From the NCBI GenBank assembly GCA_944383455.1, contig CALWPP010000009.1:1-61962 (forward strand): a stretch of 61,962 nt of DNA, read 5' to 3'. Positions 36,480 through 45,901 of the stretch are shown in pieces (the stretch's first letter is position 1; each line of letters starts with the position of its first letter). The stretch is from an uncultured Peptostreptococcaceae bacterium (GTDB lineage: Bacteria > Bacillota > Clostridia > Peptostreptococcales > Peptostreptococcaceae). The notes beneath the pieces were generated by a model. The model searched no databases. It was given only the letters and a program-made list of their open reading frames with translations, and had not been told where the DNA came from. A program made the position numbers and the translations under genes.

Positions 36480-37640
36480 CTACTTTTTATATACTATTTT
36501 TCCATCAACTATAGTATACAACACATTACTATAAATATTAAGTGGGTCGTTATCCCATATAACTAGGTCTGCATCTTTTCCTACTTCAATAGAACCTACT
36601 CTTTCATCAATTCTTAATGCTTTTGCAGGATTTATAGTTATAGCTTCTATTGCTTTTTCGTATTTCATTCCGTGCTTTACAGAAAGTCCTGCACAAATTG
36701 TAAGATACTGAATAGGAGTTACTGGATGGTCTGTTGTTATTGAAACTGATAGACCTTTTTCTGATAAAACTTTTGGAGTATCAAAACTTAAATTTTTAAG
36801 TTCTACTTTAGTCCTCTCAGAAAGTGCAGTTCCAACTATTACTGGATAATTCTCAGTTGATAGTTCATCTGCTATTAAATGACCTTCTGTACAGTGATCT
36901 AAAGTTATATCTAAATCAAACTCTTTTGCTATTCTTATTGCAGTAAAAATATCGTCTGCTCTATGTGCGTGAACTTTAAATGGTATTTCTTTTCTTAATA
37001 CTTTAATTAAACTATCATATCTTATATCAAATTCTGGCTTATCATTATTTTCTGGGTCTTTTTCATATTCTTCAATTTGTTCTAAGTACTCTTTTGCTTT
37101 TATAATATTTTCTCTTAATATAGAAGCTATTGCCATTCTAGTTTGTGGAGTTTTGTCGTCTCTTCCATAGCAAGACTTTGGGTTTTCACCAAATGCAATC
37201 TTTGATGCAACTGGATTTTTAATTACCATATCATCAATTCTTCTACCAAAAGTCTTAATAGCTATGCACTCACCACTCATAACATTAGCACTCCCAGGTG
37301 TAACACAAACTGATGTTACACCCCCTTGTATAGCTTCTTTAAAGTTTATATCCATAGGATTAATGCCATCTATTGGATTTAAGTTTGGAGTTATAGGGTC
37401 AGTTTCTTCATTTCCATCTGCACCTTCAAAACCTATAGAGTCTTCCCAAAGCCCAAGATGAGTGTGAGCATCAATAAATCCTGGAAAAATTAATTTATTA
37501 GTTGCATCAATTATAGTATATTCATCAGTTACTTTTAAATTTTCTCCGATTTCTTTTATTTTTTTATCTTCAATTAGTAAATCACACTTTTTTATTCCAT
37601 TTGTTATAGTGTTTATTGTTCCGTTTTTTATTAAAATCAT
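36480..37640 (-). CDS. Metal-dependent amidohydrolase
   Basis: The 386-residue protein is of the amidohydrolase superfamily: GFIDAHTHLG metal ligands near residue 55, FKVHAHRADD near 222, LDHCTEGH near 246 and TTDHPVTP near 302. The C-terminal part, KDADLVIWDNDPL, completes the small beta domain. It resembles imidazolonepropionase/dihydroorotase-like enzymes annotated simply as amidohydrolase in clostridia; substrate unknown. It follows tex by ten bases with AAAGGAGA, so both are co-transcribed. Confidence 0.88.
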   Translation of the reverse strand: MILIKNGTINTITNGIKKCDLLIEDKKIKEIGENLKVTDEYTIIDATNKLIFPGFIDAHTHLGLWEDSIGFEGADGNEETDPITPNLNPIDGINPMDINFKEAIQGGVTSVCVTPGSANVMSGECIAIKTFGRRIDDMVIKNPVASKIAFGENPKSCYGRDDKTPQTRMAIASILRENIIKAKEYLEQIEEYEKDPENNDKPEFDIRYDSLIKVLRKEIPFKVHAHRADDIFTAIRIAKEFDLDITLDHCTEGHLIADELSTENYPVIVGTALSERTKVELKNLSFDTPKVLSEKGLSVSITTDHPVTPIQYLTICAGLSVKHGMKYEKAIEAITINPAKALRIDERVGSIEVGKDADLVIWDNDPLNIYSNVLYTIVDGKIVYKK

Positions 37641-37650
37641 TTTGTCTCCT

Positions 37651-39792
37651 TTAATCTTCTAAAATCATAGATAATGATACTTTTTGTTTATCTACTTGAA
37701 TAACTTTAACATCAACTATATCACCAACATTTACTATACTCATAGTATCCTTTACAAATGATTTACTCATTTTTGACTTGTGAACAAGTCCATCATTTTT
37801 TATTCCAATATCTATAAATGCTCCAAAGTCAACTACATTTCTAACAGTCCCTTTTAAAATCATTCCTTCTTTTATATCTTCAATTTTTAAAATATCAGTT
37901 CTTAAAATCGGCTTTAATTTATCTTCTCTTGGATCAAGTCCTGGCTTTTTAATTTCCATTATTATGTCTTGCAAAGTTATTTTACCTATATTTAATTCTT
38001 TACTTAATTTATCTATATCGTACTCTTTAACTTTTTTATCAATATCACTTATCTTTTTATTTTTAACATCATCTAAAGAATAGCCTAATATATTTAACAT
38101 TTTTTCGCATATCTCATAACTTTCTGGATGCACAGAAGTATTATCAAGAGGGTTTTCAGATTGTGAAATCCTTAAAAATCCTGCACATTGAGTGAATGCT
38201 TTAGGTCCTAACATTTTAACTTTTTTAAGCTCATCTCTTGATTTAAAATTTCCATTTTCTTCTCTATAAGAAACTATATTTTTTGCAATAGATTTACTAA
38301 TTCCAGAAATATAACTAAGCAGTGAAAATGATGCCGTATTTAAATCAACCCCAACAGAGTTTACAGAGTCTTCAACTACTCCACCTAAAACTTCTTCTAA
38401 TCTTTTTTGATTTAAGTCGTGTTGATATTGCCCAACACCAATACTTTTTGGTTCTATCTTAACAAGTTCTGCAAGTGGGTCTTGAAGTCTTCTTGCTATT
38501 GATATAGCACCTCTTAATGATACATTTATATCAGGATGTTCTTCATTTGCAATACTTGATGCTGAGTAAACTGACGCTCCAGCTTCATTAACTATTATGT
38601 AACTAACTTTCTCATCAGTCTCTTTTATAATATCAGAAACTATTTTTTCAGACTCTCTTGATGCAGTACCATTTCCAATAGCAATTACATCTACTTTATA
38701 TTTTTTAATTAGTTTTGTTAATTCTTCTTTTGTTTCTAATATTTTATTTTGTGGTTCAGTTGGATAAACTGTTGTTGTATCCAAAAGTTTTGAATTTCTA
38801 TCAACTATTGCAATCTTACAACCTGTTCTAAAAGCCGGGTCAAATCCCATAACAACTTTATTTTTTAAAGGAGATTGGAGTAATAGATTTTTCAAATTTT
38901 TCCCAAATACACTAATAGCTCTTTCCTCGGCTTTTTCTGTTAATGTATTTCTAACTTCTCTTTCTATTGATGGAAAGATAAGTCTTTTATAACTATCTTC
39001 TATTGATTCTAAAATTATTTCTTTGTTTTTAAAGTTTTCTTTAGTTATGTAAGTATTTAAAATATAATTTATTACCTTTTCTTTGTTTATTTCAATCTTT
39101 ACTTTTAAAAATTTATCCTTCTCTCCTCTATTTATAGCCAAAACTCTATGAGATGCAATAGTTTTTACACTTTCTGAAAAATTGTAATACATACTATATA
39201 CTGAGTCTTCATCACTTAAGTTTTTAGTAAACAAAATTCCTTCTCTTAAAATTAAATCTCTTATATATTTTCTTACATTTGAGTCATCAGAAATAATTTC
39301 TGCAATTATATCTTTTGCTCCATTTAAACAATCTTCAATTGAATTTAAATCTTTTTCATTGTTAATAAATCTTGTTGCAGTCTCATTTATATTTTCTATA
39401 TTTTTATTTAAAATTTCAAGTGCTAAATTCTCAAGCCCTTTTTCCTTTGCAATGGTTGCTTTAGTTCTTTTTTTAGTCTTAAAAGGTGCGTAAATATCCT
39501 CGACTTCTTGCAAAGTTTTTGCATTTAATATGTTTAAACTTATTTCATCAGTTAATTTTCCCTTTTCTTCAATTAGTCTAGATACATCATTTTTTCTAGC
39601 TTCTAAGTTTCTTAGATAATTTAGTCTATCAAAAAATTCTCTAAGCAAAACATCACTCATATTTCCAGTCATTTCTTTTCTATATCTTGCGATAAACGGA
39701 ATAGTGTTTCCTTCATCAATTAGCGATATAGTATTTTCTATTTGACTTTCTTTTAAATTAAATTCATCTTTTAAAATTTCTTTAATATTCAT
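37651..39792 (-). CDS. tex: Tex-family RNA-binding transcription accessory protein
   Basis: The protein of about 713 residues has the Tex layout: an N-terminal helical region with TIPFIARYRKEMTG, a YqgF-like RNase H fold (VMGFDPAFRTGCKIAIVD near residue 320), helix-hairpin-helix pairs (GVDLNTASFSLLSYISGIS) and a C-terminal S1 domain (GMILKGTVRNVVDFGAFIDIG near 635). The ATG at 39792 is chosen over an upstream in-frame start because GGAG lies before it. Tex associates with RNA and transcription/ribosome complexes. It lies downstream of prfB with a hairpin in the 51 bp gap. Confidence 0.95.
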   Translation of the reverse strand: MNIKEILKDEFNLKESQIENTISLIDEGNTIPFIARYRKEMTGNMSDVLLREFFDRLNYLRNLEARKNDVSRLIEEKGKLTDEISLNILNAKTLQEVEDIYAPFKTKKRTKATIAKEKGLENLALEILNKNIENINETATRFINNEKDLNSIEDCLNGAKDIIAEIISDDSNVRKYIRDLILREGILFTKNLSDEDSVYSMYYNFSESVKTIASHRVLAINRGEKDKFLKVKIEINKEKVINYILNTYITKENFKNKEIILESIEDSYKRLIFPSIEREVRNTLTEKAEERAISVFGKNLKNLLLQSPLKNKVVMGFDPAFRTGCKIAIVDRNSKLLDTTTVYPTEPQNKILETKEELTKLIKKYKVDVIAIGNGTASRESEKIVSDIIKETDEKVSYIIVNEAGASVYSASSIANEEHPDINVSLRGAISIARRLQDPLAELVKIEPKSIGVGQYQHDLNQKRLEEVLGGVVEDSVNSVGVDLNTASFSLLSYISGISKSIAKNIVSYREENGNFKSRDELKKVKMLGPKAFTQCAGFLRISQSENPLDNTSVHPESYEICEKMLNILGYSLDDVKNKKISDIDKKVKEYDIDKLSKELNIGKITLQDIIMEIKKPGLDPREDKLKPILRTDILKIEDIKEGMILKGTVRNVVDFGAFIDIGIKNDGLVHKSKMSKSFVKDTMSIVNVGDIVDVKVIQVDKQKVSLSMILED

Positions 39793-39809
39793 AAAAAACT
39801 CCAAAATAT

Positions 39810-39835
39810 TTGATGTATGAATTTTCATACATCAA
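39810..39835 (-). other. Intercistronic hairpin between prfB and tex
   Basis: A perfect stem TTGATGTATGAA/TTCATACATCAA with a two-base loop sits directly before the tex ribosome binding site. No T-run follows, so it may be a processing or stability element and not a terminator. Confidence 0.5.
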
Positions 39836-39843
39836 ACTTATAA

Positions 39844-40957
39844 TTAACTATTATTTTGTTTATTATTTTTTAAATACTCATTTATAAATAAATCAATATT
39901 TCCATCCATCACAGAGTCTACATTTCCAATTTCTGCACCCGTTCTATGGTCTTTAACTAATTTATAAGGTTGAAATACGTAAGACCTTATTTGACTTCCC
40001 CAAGTTATTTGAGAGTATTTACCTTGAATATCTTCTATTTTTTCTTTTTGTTCTAGTTCTTTAAGTTCAATTAATTTTGCCATAAGCATTTTCATTGCAG
40101 TATCTTTGTTTTTGTGTTGAGACCTTTCATTTTGACATTGAACTACTACTCCTGTTTTAATATGAGTAATTCTAACTGCCGAGTCTGTTGTGTTTATATG
40201 TTGACCACCTGCACCAGATGCCCTATACGTATCTATTTTTAAATCAGAAGGGTTTATATCAATTTTTATGCTATCATCAAGTTCTGGTAACACATCTATT
40301 GATGCAAATGAAGTATGCCTTTTGCCAGAGGGGTCAAATGGAGAAATTCTAACTATTCTATGAACCCCTTTTTCACTTTTTAAATATCCATAGGCATTAA
40401 GTCCTTCAATTTTAAGTGTTGCACTTTTTATCCCTGCTGCAGAATCATCTAACATATCTAATATTTTTACTTTATACCCTTTTTTCTCAGAGTATCTTAT
40501 ATACATTCTAAGTAACATTTGAGCCCAGTCCTGTGCATCAAGACCACCAGTTCCTGCATTTATAGAAAATATTGCATTATTTTTGTCATATTCTCCATTT
40601 AATAAAGTTTTTATCTTAACTTTATCAACTTTTTCTTTTAAATTATTTATTTCTTTTTCTATTTCACCCTCTAGTGAATTATCATTTTCTTCAATTGCAA
40701 TTTGAATTAAAAGTTCTATCTCTTCTTTTAGGTTTAGTAATTCATTGAATTCATCTAAAGTTTCCTTTAGACTTTTATTCTCTTGCAAAATATTTTGGGC
40801 TTTTTCGTTATCATTCCAAAAGTCTTTATCATTCATCTTCTCTTCGTTTAGATTTATTTTTTCTAAAATAACATCTAAGTCAAAGAGAATCCCTCAATTC
40901 TTCTATATTTAAAGCGATTTTTTCTAAATCGCTTTTATATTCTTGTAAATTTAGCAT
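39844..40957 (-). CDS. prfB: Peptide chain release factor 2, with programmed +1 frameshift
   Basis: The ATG at 40957 follows AAGGAGTG. The first frame gives MLNLQEYKSDLEKIALNIEE... ending in RDSL at an in-frame TGA (40880-40882). Shifting +1 at CTT TGA C joins the long second frame, DLDVILEKINLNEEKMNDKDF and onward, for a total near 370 residues. The GGQ motif (ASGAGGQHINTTDSAVR) and the SPF anticodon-like motif (RISPFDPSG) are present, so this is RF2, reading UGA and UAA. It follows secA by nine bases. Confidence 0.96.
40880..40896 (-). promoter_or_regulatory. prfB autoregulatory frameshift site
   Basis: On the minus strand GAGGGATTCTCTTTGAC shows an internal Shine-Dalgarno-like GAGGG, a slippery CTT and an in-frame UGA followed by C. 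Low RF2 lets ribosomes slip +1 and make more RF2. Confidence 0.93.
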
Positions 40958-40966
40958 ATTCACTCC

Positions 40967-43636
40967 TTATCTTCCACAGCACTTTTTATATTTTTTTCCA
41001 CTTCCACAAGGACAATCTTCATTTCTTCCAGTTTCTTCTTCTTTTTTAATAGTTTTACTAGTTTCTTCATCCATATTTGAAGATAAATGCTCAATATCAA
41101 CTACTTGCTTTCTTTCAACTTGTTTTTCAACAGTTATATTAAATAAATACTTAATAGTCTCTTCTTTTATATGTTGATTCATTTCATTAAACATTTCAAA
41201 ACCTTCATTAGTATAAGCAACTACTGGATCTTGTTGACCTATAGAACGAAGTCCTATCCCTTGACGAAGTTGGTCCATTGCATCAATATGGTCTATCCAA
41301 TGATTATCAACAGATTGTAAAAGTATTACTCTTTCAATTTCTCTCATTCTTTCAGAGCCTATACCTTCTTCTTTAGTATTATATATTTTTAGTGCTATTT
41401 CATAAACTTTTTCTATTACTTCAATCGGATTTAATTTTTCTATATTTTCAATTTCTATGCTACCTTTTGGCATAAACTGACTATACATATAATCTTTAAA
41501 TCCTTCTTCGTTTATTCCATCTTCATCTAAATAAGCATTAATTGCATTTTCTATAAGAGAGTGTATCATAGATTGTATTTCTTCTTTTAAATTTTCTCCT
41601 TCTAAAACACGCTTTCTCTCCTTATAAATTATTTCTCTTTGCTTATTCATTACATTATCGTATTGTAAAACGTGCTTTCTTACTCCAAAGTTTCTTCCTT
41701 CAACCTTCTTTTGAGCATTTTCTATTGACTTTGTAAGCATTTTATGTTCTATTGGCATATCTTCTTCAAGACCTATTTTTTCAATAACTCCAGTTATTCT
41801 CTCACTACCGAAAAGTCTCATTAAATCATCTTCTAGTGAAATATAAAACTTAGAAGTACCTGGATCTCCTTGACGCCCTGCACGACCTCTTAACTGATTA
41901 TCAATTCTTCTTGATTCATGACGTTCAGTACCTATTATACAAAGTCCACCAACAGCTAAAACTTCTTCTTGTTCTTTTGAAGTTTGCTCTTTATATTTTT
42001 TGTATATCTCGTCATACTTTTCTTTTGCTTTAAAAAGTTCTTCATTTCCTTCTTTTTCTATTCCTTCTAATGATGTATCGATTATACTTAAAACTTCTTC
42101 GCTATACCCAAGCTTTCTCATTTCTTTTTTAGTCATAAAAGTTGGATTTCCACCAAGTACAATGTCAGTACCACGACCCGCCATATTAGTAGCAATAGTT
42201 ACAGCTCCAAGTCTTCCTGCTTGTGCTATTATTTCAGCTTCTTTCAGGTGATTTTTAGCATTTAATACTTCGTGTTTTACTCCTTTTTTCTTTAATAAAT
42301 GAGAAAGTATTTCAGAATTTTCAATAGAAACTGTACCAACTAAAACTGGTTGCTTCTTCTCACTTTTTTCTTTTATTTCTTCAACTACTGCATTAAACTT
42401 TCCTCTTACATTTTTATAAACAACATCAGCTTCGTCAATTCTTCTTATCGGGTTATTTGTTGGAATTTGAACAACATCCATTCTATAAATTGCTTTAAAT
42501 TCATCTTCTTCTGTTTTTGCAGTACCAGTCATTCCAGAAAGTTTATTATACATTCTAAAATAATTTTGGAATGTAATAGTAGCTAGAGTTTTTGATTCTC
42601 TTTGAATTTTAAGACCTTCTTTTGCTTCTATTGCTTGATGAAGTCCTTCTGAGTATCTTCTACCAAACATAAGTCTTCCTGTAAATTCATCAACTATAAC
42701 AATTTCTCCATCGTGACAAACATAATCTATATCTTTTTTCATTATTTTATGTGCTTTTAATGCTTGATTTATATGGTGATAAAGTTCCATATGCTCAGAA
42801 TCAGTTATATTATCAACACTAAAATATACTTCTGCCTTTTTTATTCCCGACTCAGTTAATGATACAGACTTTTGCTTTTCTTCTATTTCGTAATTTTCTT
42901 CATTTAAAGTTAAAATAAATGTATTTGCATCTGAATAAAGATGTGTTGATTTATCTCCAGGACCAGAAATTATAAGAGGTGTTCTAGCTTCATCAACTAA
43001 AATTGAGTCAACCTCATCAACTATAACATAATTTAGTTCTCTTTGAACTCTTTGTTCTTTATGTATAACCATATTATCTTTTAAGTAATCAAATCCAAAC
43101 TCATTATTAGTCCCATAAGTTATATCACAACTATACTGCGCTCTTCTTGTTTGTGGGTCTTGCCCATGAACTATAACCCCAACACTTAGCCCTAAAAATT
43201 CATATAGTTTGCTCATTAATTCTTTATCACGCTTTGCAAGATAATCATTAACAGTAACAACATGTACACCTTTTCCAGTTAAAGCATTTAAATAAACTGG
43301 ACTAGTAGCAACCAATGTTTTACCTTCCCCTGTTCTCATCTCTGCAATTCTACCTTGATGAAGTACTATTCCACCGATTAATTGTACTCTATAATGTCTC
43401 ATTCCAAGTACTCTAGTAGATGCTTCTCTAATAACTGCAAAAGCTTCTGGAAGTAAATCATCTAGAGTTTCACCTTTTTCAAGTCTTTCTTTAAATATAT
43501 TAGTCATATTCTTTAAATCAGAATCAGACATTTCTTTAAATTTACTCTCAAGAGAGTCAATAGTATCTACTATTTGATTGAACTTTTTCATCTCTCTTTT
43601 TTCTGCCATATTAAATAAATTATCTAAAAAGCCCAT
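40967..43636 (-). CDS. secA: SecA preprotein translocase ATPase
   Basis: About 889 residues with Walker [12 protein letters not shown] near residue 98, DEVDS(I) near 205, preprotein crosslinking and helical scaffold domains, and [14 protein letters not shown] near 480. The C-terminal zinc-binding [13 protein letters not shown] is present. It drives export through SecYEG. The ATG at 43636 follows GGAGATG. Full length with the C-terminal SecB/ribosome-binding tail marks it as the housekeeping SecA1. The tail end is nine bases from prfB. Confidence 0.98.
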   Translation of the reverse strand: MGFLDNLFNMAEKREMKKFNQIVDTIDSLESKFKEMSDSDLKNMTNIFKERLEKGETLDDLLPEAFAVIREASTRVLGMRHYRVQLIGGIVLHQGRIAEMRTGEGKTLVATSPVYLNALTGKGVHVVTVNDYLAKRDKELMSKLYEFLGLSVGVIVHGQDPQTRRAQYSCDITYGTNNEFGFDYLKDNMVIHKEQRVQRELNYVIVDEVDSILVDEARTPLIISGPGDKSTHLYSDANTFILTLNEENYEIEEKQKSVSLTESGIKKAEVYFSVDNITDSEHMELYHHINQALKAHKIMKKDIDYVCHDGEIVIVDEFTGRLMFGRRYSEGLHQAIEAKEGLKIQRESKTLATITFQNYFRMYNKLSGMTGTAKTEEDEFKAIYRMDVVQIPTNNPIRRIDEADVVYKNVRGKFNAVVEEIKEKSEKKQPVLVGTVSIENSEILSHLLKKKGVKHEVLNAKNHLKEAEIIAQAGRLGAVTIATNMAGRGTDIVLGGNPTFMTKKEMRKLGYSEEVLSIIDTSLEGIEKEGNEELFKAKEKYDEIYKKYKEQTSKEQEEVLAVGGLCIIGTERHESRRIDNQLRGRAGRQGDPGTSKFYISLEDDLMRLFGSERITGVIEKIGLEEDMPIEHKMLTKSIENAQKKVEGRNFGVRKHVLQYDNVMNKQREIIYKERKRVLEGENLKEEIQSMIHSLIENAINAYLDEDGINEEGFKDYMYSQFMPKGSIEIENIEKLNPIEVIEKVYEIALKIYNTKEEGIGSERMREIERVILLQSVDNHWIDHIDAMDQLRQGIGLRSIGQQDPVVAYTNEGFEMFNEMNQHIKEETIKYLFNITVEKQVERKQVVDIEHLSSNMDEETSKTIKKEEETGRNEDCPCGSGKKYKKCCGR

Positions 43637-43716
43637 TAAAAACATCTCCTTAAAATATATACTATTTACTATTTTACCATAAATATCACTTATATATAAA
43701 TCATATTTATTAACAC

Positions 43717-43828
43717 ATTGTGCTAGTTAAATTTATATACTTAAAATACTATCGTTTGTAAATAATAATTTTGAAAATTTAAAAGTTATATATAGTATTT
43801 TCAGTATTTTTTATGTATAAACTATCTA
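43717..43828 (+). repeat. MITE-like inverted-repeat element, copy 3
   Basis: Starts TTGTGCTAGTTAAATTTAT and shares ATAATTTTGAAAATTT and ATTTTCAGTATTTTTTATGT with the copy at 18154, clearly above background over about 110 bp. Its right end (AAACTATCTAAGCAGG) has decayed relative to AACTAGTACAACAA. Confidence 0.7.
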
Positions 43829-43871
43829 AGCAGGTTTATTAATCAAAACTAACTACCTGTTGTATATTAAA

Positions 43872-43915
43872 AAAATTATAAAAAAACTACCGACTAAAAA
43901 TTAGTCGATAGTTTT
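43872..43915 (-). terminator. Terminator after hpf
   Basis: Stem AAAAACTACCGACTAA/TTAGTCGATAGTTTTT with a T-run TTTTTTTATAATTTTT on the minus strand. Confidence 0.85.
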
Positions 43916-43924
43916 TGTTTTTAA

Positions 43925-44464
43925 TTATTCCTGTTCAATAAGACCATATCCACCATTATTTCTTTTGTATACAACACAAACTTCTTCAGTTTCAATATTA
44001 TTAAACATATAAAAGTTGTGTCCTATAAGCTCCATTTGTAAAATAGCTTCTTCACAAGTCATAGGTTTCATATCAAACTTTTTAGTTCTTTCTATAATTA
44101 AATTTTTATCTGCTTCTTCTACTATTTCGTCAAACTCTTCAATATTTTCGTATCTTATGCTTTCATGTCTTTGGTGCTTATCTTTTAATTTATTTTTGTA
44201 TTTTCTAAGCTGTCTATTTAATTTATCATAAACAACATCTATTGCTTCATATAAATTTTCTTCACTATCTTCTGCTCTTATTATTGGACCACTTATAGGT
44301 ATTATTGTTGCTTCAATTGTTTGTCTTGATTTTTTAGCTCTAACAGTCACTTTCATTTCACTCTCATCACTTAGATAAAAATCAAGTCTTCCTAATTTTT
44401 CGTGTATAGCATCTTTTATACCTTCAGTTAATTCAATTTGTTTCCCTGATATTGTTATTCTCAT
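43925..44464 (-). CDS. hpf: Long-form ribosome hibernation promoting factor
   Basis: The product of about 179 residues has an N-terminal RaiA/YfiA domain (about 1-100; MRITISGKQIELTEGIKDAI...) and the C-terminal dimerisation domain of long HPF (about 120-179; ERTKKFDMKPMTCEEAILQMEL and so on), which pairs 70S ribosomes into 100S dimers in stationary phase. The ATG at 44464 follows AAAGGGAG; an upstream in-frame TTG lies before it. A raiA-type structured RNA is encoded about 1.1 kb upstream. Confidence 0.95.
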   Translation of the reverse strand: MRITISGKQIELTEGIKDAIHEKLGRLDFYLSDESEMKVTVRAKKSRQTIEATIIPISGPIIRAEDSEENLYEAIDVVYDKLNRQLRKYKNKLKDKHQRHESIRYENIEEFDEIVEEADKNLIIERTKKFDMKPMTCEEAILQMELIGHNFYMFNNIETEEVCVVYKRNNGGYGLIEQE

Positions 44465-44667
44465 AAGAACACTCCCTTTCAAGTTGATAATACAAAGTTG
44501 TTTGTATTATACTGTTATTATTCTACAAAACTAATAAAAATCCTTTTATTAATTTTAATTAATTTACTTATAATATTATTTAATAGTAAAAAATTTTTAT
44601 GTATTTAAAATTAAATATAATAATTTTGTAATAAACAAAATAAATCCTAAAATATTTCTGTATAAAA

Positions 44668-44708
44668 ATAAAAAATAACTAATAAAATTTTTATTAGTTA
44701 TTTTTTAT
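44668..44708. terminator. Terminator of the 153-residue membrane protein gene
   Basis: Long AT-rich stem AAAAATAACTAATAAAA/TTTTATTAGTTATTTTT with A/T runs on both sides. Confidence 0.7.
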
Positions 44709-44753
44709 AAATTTTCTATATTAAATTAATTTTTATAGTATCAAAATGTTTTA

Positions 44754-45215
44754 TTAGAACTTAAAACTTAATAGCTTACTGTGAAAATTAGATATTTTTT
44801 TCCAATTAGATTCATTTTTAAAATCAATTATGAAAGATATTATTAAACTTAATATCATTATTATTGTTGTATCAACTGTATTGTATGATAGTAGTGATAA
44901 CACTAGATTTTTGATAAATGTGTTAGAACTCCCATCTATTATATAAATTCCACCAGCTAAATCAAATAAATTAACTACTAAACTTAAAACAATAGACACT
45001 AATAATGTTAATGTTGCTAAAAATACTATATCATCTGTTCTTTTTTTATAAATAAAATTTACGTTTAAATAAGCTAATACTATCCAAGATATATAGGTAA
45101 AATAAAATGGTATAATATTAAAGTTAACTTCTGCAAAAAGATATAATGATTGTATAAGATTTATAAATAATATGTTTAGTATAAAAACAATACAAATATT
45201 TATTGTTTTTCTCAT
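44754..45215 (-). CDS. Four-helix membrane protein of unknown function
   Basis: The 153-residue product has four hydrophobic segments (about 6-28, 36-55, 64-86 and 105-130) and short basic tails. A GGGG-rich binding site (GGGGGG region before 45215, read as AAGGGGGGA on the minus strand) supports the ATG. No family is recognised. It lies between hpf and the small gene at 45325. Confidence 0.6.
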   Translation of the reverse strand: MRKTINICIVFILNILFINLIQSLYLFAEVNFNIIPFYFTYISWIVLAYLNVNFIYKKRTDDIVFLATLTLLVSIVLSLVVNLFDLAGGIYIIDGSSNTFIKNLVLSLLSYNTVDTTIIMILSLIISFIIDFKNESNWKKISNFHSKLLSFKF

Positions 45216-45324
45216 TTCAATCCCCCCTTACTGAAACAAACTTTATAACTAAACAATATTTATTATAAAAATATAATATATATTTATATATTGTCAACTA
45301 TAAAATTTTGTTATCTTATTATAA

Positions 45325-45504
45325 TTATAAAATCAAATTCCACATAAAAATTATTAATATTACACAAAACAAAATAGAAGTTATTTGAAAAATTGTATCA
45401 TCAAGTTTTTCTAAAAAAGATATTTTTTTATCTAACCATATATCTATAATATCTTTTATCCCATCAAAAATAAATATTATTAGTGTGGTTAATTTTTCTA
45501 TCAA
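45325..45504 (-). CDS. Small single-pass membrane protein, 59 residues
   Basis: A TTG start at 45504 has GAGGG eight to nine bases upstream. The 59-residue product reads MIEKLTTLIIFIFDGIKD at the start, a charged middle (WLDKKISFLEKLDD) and a C-terminal hydrophobic helix (about 40-59). It lies about 60 bp after the terminator of the raiA-type RNA. No homologue is recognised; real status rests on the binding site and the clean amphipathic/hydrophobic pattern. Confidence 0.5.
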   Translation of the reverse strand: MIEKLTTLIIFIFDGIKDIIDIWLDKKISFLEKLDDTIFQITSILFCVILIIFMWNLIL

Positions 45505-45565
45505 AAAATATCCCTCTAAAATTTTATAGTATTGATATATTTTAAAACTAAAATAAATTTATGTA

Positions 45566-45590
45566 ATAAAAAAAGCACCTAATGGTACTT
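45566..45590 (-). terminator. Terminator of the raiA-type RNA
   Basis: Stem AGTACC/GGTGCT (45574-45579 with 45584-45589) followed on the minus strand by TTTTTTTATTAC, directly after the RNA's closing helix. Confidence 0.75.
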
Positions 45591-45591
45591 T

Positions 45592-45803
45592 CTAGATATT
45601 TAGCTGACCTGGTTTTTGACCCCACACTCGCCTACTGGAAGGTTTGCTCGGGTTTGCCTTACTACTACTCCTCTCGAATTTAATCGGTAGGTCTTACTTC
45701 TAAGCCGCACCATGATCATCAACTAAGTTTTTAAGTTGACTTACGTGGATCCTTTTGCCTGCGACTGGCTTGGACTTTCAACCACAGACCTAAATATCAC
45801 TAG
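45592..45803 (-). ncRNA. Structured RNA, probably the raiA motif RNA
   Basis: A GC-richer island in AT-rich DNA, closed by CTAG-ATATTTAG at 45790-45803 and CTAAATAT-CTAG at 45592-45603, which pair with one two-base bulge. Inside are segments such as GGTTGAAAGTCCAAGCCAGTC, GATCATGGTGCGGC, GGCAAACCCGAG and ACCAGGTCAGC. It has its own terminator and no frame. The raiA motif is known as an RNA of about 200 bases in clostridia, found near raiA(hpf) or comF genes. Here it lies right between comF and hpf. I assign it by context plus general look; the consensus was recalled, not searched. Confidence 0.75.
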
Positions 45804-45901
45804 TTAATTTTAATATTTAAATAAATTTATGTCAATAATATTTTATATTTTAAGTAATTTAAAATAAACGCTATTAAATATTAATTAAAAATAACAATAG
45901 T

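Noticed and set aside
42000..42586. Two plus-strand frames within secA
   Set aside because: Shadow frames; secA is intact and fully explains the DNA.
45592..45803. SRP RNA, RNase P RNA, tmRNA or T-box
   Set aside because: ACCAGGTCAG and GAAAGTCC recall SRP and RNase P, but the GGAAGGAAGCAG SRP loop, the RNase P size and the T-box GGTGG motif are missing.
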